Source of the DNA: Lachnospiraceae bacterium
Lineage (GTDB): Bacteria > Bacillota > Clostridia > Lachnospirales > Lachnospiraceae
Direction: 5' to 3'
NCBI GenBank assembly: GCA_017525525.1
Contig: JAFXSQ010000036.1
Location: 31,223-95,222 of the forward strand
Length of the DNA: 64,000 nt
In this document: positions 62,362 to 64,000 of the stretch, piece after piece
Layout of the letters: every line of letters starts with the position of its first letter
How positions within the stretch are numbered: position 1 is the stretch's first letter
Notes under the pieces: model-generated
What the model saw: only the letters and a program-made list of their open reading frames with translations
The model's database searches: none
What the model was told of the DNA's origin: nothing
Made by a program: the position numbers and the translations under genes

Positions 62362-62407
62362 AAATAAGATATGTAATAGTTGTTCAAGCCTTGGATAAAG
62401 TTTATAG

Positions 62408-62436
62408 TGGAAATGTGTTGATGAATGTGGTAAAAT
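62408..62436 (+). promoter_or_regulatory. Promoter of the repeat-protein gene
   Basis: TGGAAA (62408-62413), 17 bp, TAAAAT (62431-62436). Confidence 0.45.
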
Positions 62437-62467
62437 ACTCATAACTATATTTTTCGGGAGGCGCTAC

Positions 62468-64000
62468 ATGAACGCATTATACAGAAGGATTGTTTCTTTG
62501 GGGATGATAAGCGTTGCTTCATTCCTGGGTTTTCTTTATTGTCTGTTTGAATTCAAGGACAAACCGTTATACATTGCAGGTGTGTCGGTAATACTTGTGG
62601 TATCGGCATATGTATTCCTGCTTGCTTTATTAAAATTAAAGGAGCAGCGTGAAGCGGAGCTTCGGAATTATATTCAGGATACGATTCGGGCGTCGGTAGA
62701 TAAGCTTGTCGAACAACAGGGCGGAGACAAGGACGACACCATGGAGCGTCTTGCGAAGGCCACTTACGTTCAGATCAGAAAGACCAACTCCGAGCTTGCG
62801 CGCATGACCGCAACTCAGTCACAGTCGCTTAAATCAACCTCCCGTGAGATAAGCGAAACCATGGAGAAGGCAGTAAAGATCCTTGTAAAATATGACCAGA
62901 CAGGACACGACAAGATATCTGATTCGGTAAGCAGTATAACCAGCGGACTGACTGTAAGCTTGAATAAGCTGGGTGAGGAGATAAGCGCCGTTAAGGATTC
63001 AATCGGCGGCATAAAGGTAGATGTTCCGGCGCCGGTTGTAAATGTTGAGCCACCCGTTGTGAATGTTGAACCTCCGGTAGTGAACATCCCGGCACCGGTT
63101 GTAAATGTATCGGTTCCCGCAGGCGCAGCGCAACCTGTACAGACTGTTGCGGCTCAGCCTGAGATTGTGTCTACGGTTGAGGAGGCTGTTGCGGCAGTGC
63201 AACCTGCTGTTGAAGCAATTGCGGAAGTTGCAGAGCCGGTTGTAGCCGAGGAGCCTGCAGAAGAATTTATAGAAGATACACCTATTGACATAGACCTTAC
63301 CGTACCGTCTGTTTCGGCTGAAGAGGTTGAACAGGCTATGGCAGTTGCATCCTTCCTTGACGAGTTTGCGCCTGCTGAAGAGCATGCGAAGGCTGAAGAA
63401 CCGGTGGCAGAGCCTGCAACTGCGGAAGTTGAAATGCCTGATTTCACGGGCGCAGACGGTCTCTTATCACAAGACTTTCTTGATGCTATGGCAGCAATCG
63501 GAGAGGATACCGGGGAGCCTGAGGCAGTTGAGCCTGCACCTGAACCGGTAGCAGAACCGGAACCGGTAGCGGTAACACCGGTGAGTGACGATCCGAATAA
63601 GCAGCTCAGTCCGGATGAGATAGCAGCATTGTTTGCGGCAGCAGCACCTAAAGAAGAACCTAAAGTTGAGGAACCGGTAGCAGAAACCCCGGTGAGTGAC
63701 GATCCGAATAAGCAACTCAGTCCGGATGAGATAGCAGCATTGTTTGCGGCAGCAGCACCTAAAGAAGAACCTAAAGTTGAGGAACCGGTAGCGGTAACAC
63801 CGGTAAGCGACGACCCGAACAAGCAGCTTAGCCCGGATGAGATAGCAGCATTGTTTGCACAGGCAGCGCCTGCACCTAAGGCAGAAGAACCTGTGCCGGA
63901 ACCGGTAGCAGAACCGGAACCGGTAGCGGTAACACCGGTAAGCGACGACCCGAACAAGCAGCTTAGTCCGGATGAGATAGCAGCATTGTTTGCACAGGCA
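62468..64000 (+). CDS. Membrane-anchored coiled-coil protein with FliM-like motif repeats (3' end beyond window)
   Basis: At least 511 aa, open at the window end. GGGAGG lies before the ATG. Two membrane helices (about 10-27 and 33-55) lead to a coiled coil (about 57-180). A PVVNVEPP-type repeat follows (about 184-217), then a long Ala/Glu/Pro/Val-rich acidic region. From about residue 370 the unit PVSDDPNKQLSPDEIAALFA appears four times, starting at bases 63578, 63689, 63800 and 63935 (spacing 37, 37 and 45 residues). LSPDEIAALFA resembles the N-terminal CheY-binding peptide of FliM (LSQxEIDALL). I infer a scaffold that displays several docking peptides; the partner is unknown. Confidence 0.7.
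   Translation, partial: MNALYRRIVSLGMISVASFLGFLYCLFEFKDKPLYIAGVSVILVVSAYVFLLALLKLKEQREAELRNYIQDTIRASVDKLVEQQGGDKDDTMERLAKATYVQIRKTNSELARMTATQSQSLKSTSREISETMEKAVKILVKYDQTGHDKISDSVSSITSGLTVSLNKLGEEISAVKDSIGGIKVDVPAPVVNVEPPVVNVEPPVVNIPAPVVNVSVPAGAAQPVQTVAAQPEIVSTVEEAVAAVQPAVEAIAEVAEPVVAEEPAEEFIEDTPIDIDLTVPSVSAEEVEQAMAVASFLDEFAPAEEHAKAEEPVAEPATAEVEMPDFTGADGLLSQDFLDAMAAIGEDTGEPEAVEPAPEPVAEPEPVAVTPVSDDPNKQLSPDEIAALFAAAAPKEEPKVEEPVAETPVSDDPNKQLSPDEIAALFAAAAPKEEPKVEEPVAVTPVSDDPNKQLSPDEIAALFAQAAPAPKAEEPVPEPVAEPEPVAVTPVSDDPNKQLSPDEIAALFAQA
63578..64000 (+). repeat. Coding repeats of the DPNKQLSPDEIAALFA unit
   Basis: Four units in frame. Units 1 and 2 share codons (GTGAGTGACGATCCGAATAAG, read as two parts), while units 3 and 4 share a different set (GTAAGCGACGACCCGAAC), pointing to at least two duplication steps. 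Confidence 0.85.

Noticed and set aside
63154-63957. Long minus-strand ORF (267 aa) rich in Ser, Gly and Thr
   Set aside because: It is the antisense shadow of the Glu/Ala/Pro repeats in the + strand gene; it has no ribosome site, and its repeats mirror the sense codons.

Overview
The window looks like a chromosome segment of a Lachnospiraceae-type anaerobic Firmicute (Butyrivibrio/Pseudobutyrivibrio-like). The basis is strong AGGAGG ribosome sites, sigma-A type promoters, ChW repeats, SpoIIE/RsbU phosphatases, LCP and GtrA envelope genes, a TIGR03905-type protein, anaerobic ribonucleotide reductase, and GH43/GH32/GH13 carbohydrate enzymes. Nearly all genes are on the + strand. I see no rRNA, tRNA, CRISPR array or complete insertion sequence.

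Layout. 1-2032: the end of a minus-strand HD-domain gene and a secreted C39-like protease with ChW repeats. 2139-9275 (locus A): a partner-switching cassette (two PP2C phosphatases, a STAS antagonist, an RsbW-like kinase) together with an 802-aa charged helical protein and two GNAT-like proteins. Its codon use differs from its neighbours, it has no sigma factor, and a decayed secreted-protein fragment lies at its right edge. 9543-11994: rpmG-secE-nusG-rplK-rplA, ended by a terminator with no rplJ/rplL. 12054-17374: hybrid kinase, a GH43 gene with a stop at codon 2, acylphosphatase, LytTR and DUF3021. 17534-27974: a sucrose regulon with amylosucrase, LacI regulator, HAD phosphatase, PTS EIIBCA, HPr, ROK fructokinase, enzyme I and GH32, with the same 14-bp operator/cre at two promoters.

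28011-40297 (locus B): two hybrid kinases, one of them a kinase-receiver-DegV-HPt fusion; a double-receiver protein; then an unknown 517-aa protein, a multi-GNAT protein and an 803-aa charged helical protein. Locus B mirrors locus A: signalling genes beside a GNAT-like array protein and a helical protein of about 800 aa. 40453-48949: VTC/DUF4956 pair, a lipoprotein, a single-domain GlmU-like enzyme, pth, mfd and a PrsA-like lipoprotein. 48951-49142: a large imperfect palindrome. 49273-54371: nrdD behind tandem NrdR boxes, separated from nrdG by an HTH-regulator plus ATP-grasp pair with its own palindromic operator. 54388-59768: dut, hpf, gtrA, LCP, glmS and a small TIGR03905-type protein. 59879-64000: an alpha/beta hydrolase, an AAA/DUF4143 ATPase behind a multi-half-site operator region, and the start of a membrane-anchored coiled-coil protein whose tail repeats a FliM-like LSPDEIAALFA motif.

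The best candidates for undescribed biology are the paired loci A and B, the DegV-containing hybrid kinase, the HTH/ATP-grasp pair inside the nrd region, and the repeat protein at the right end. All functions were read from the sequence by eye; no database search was run.
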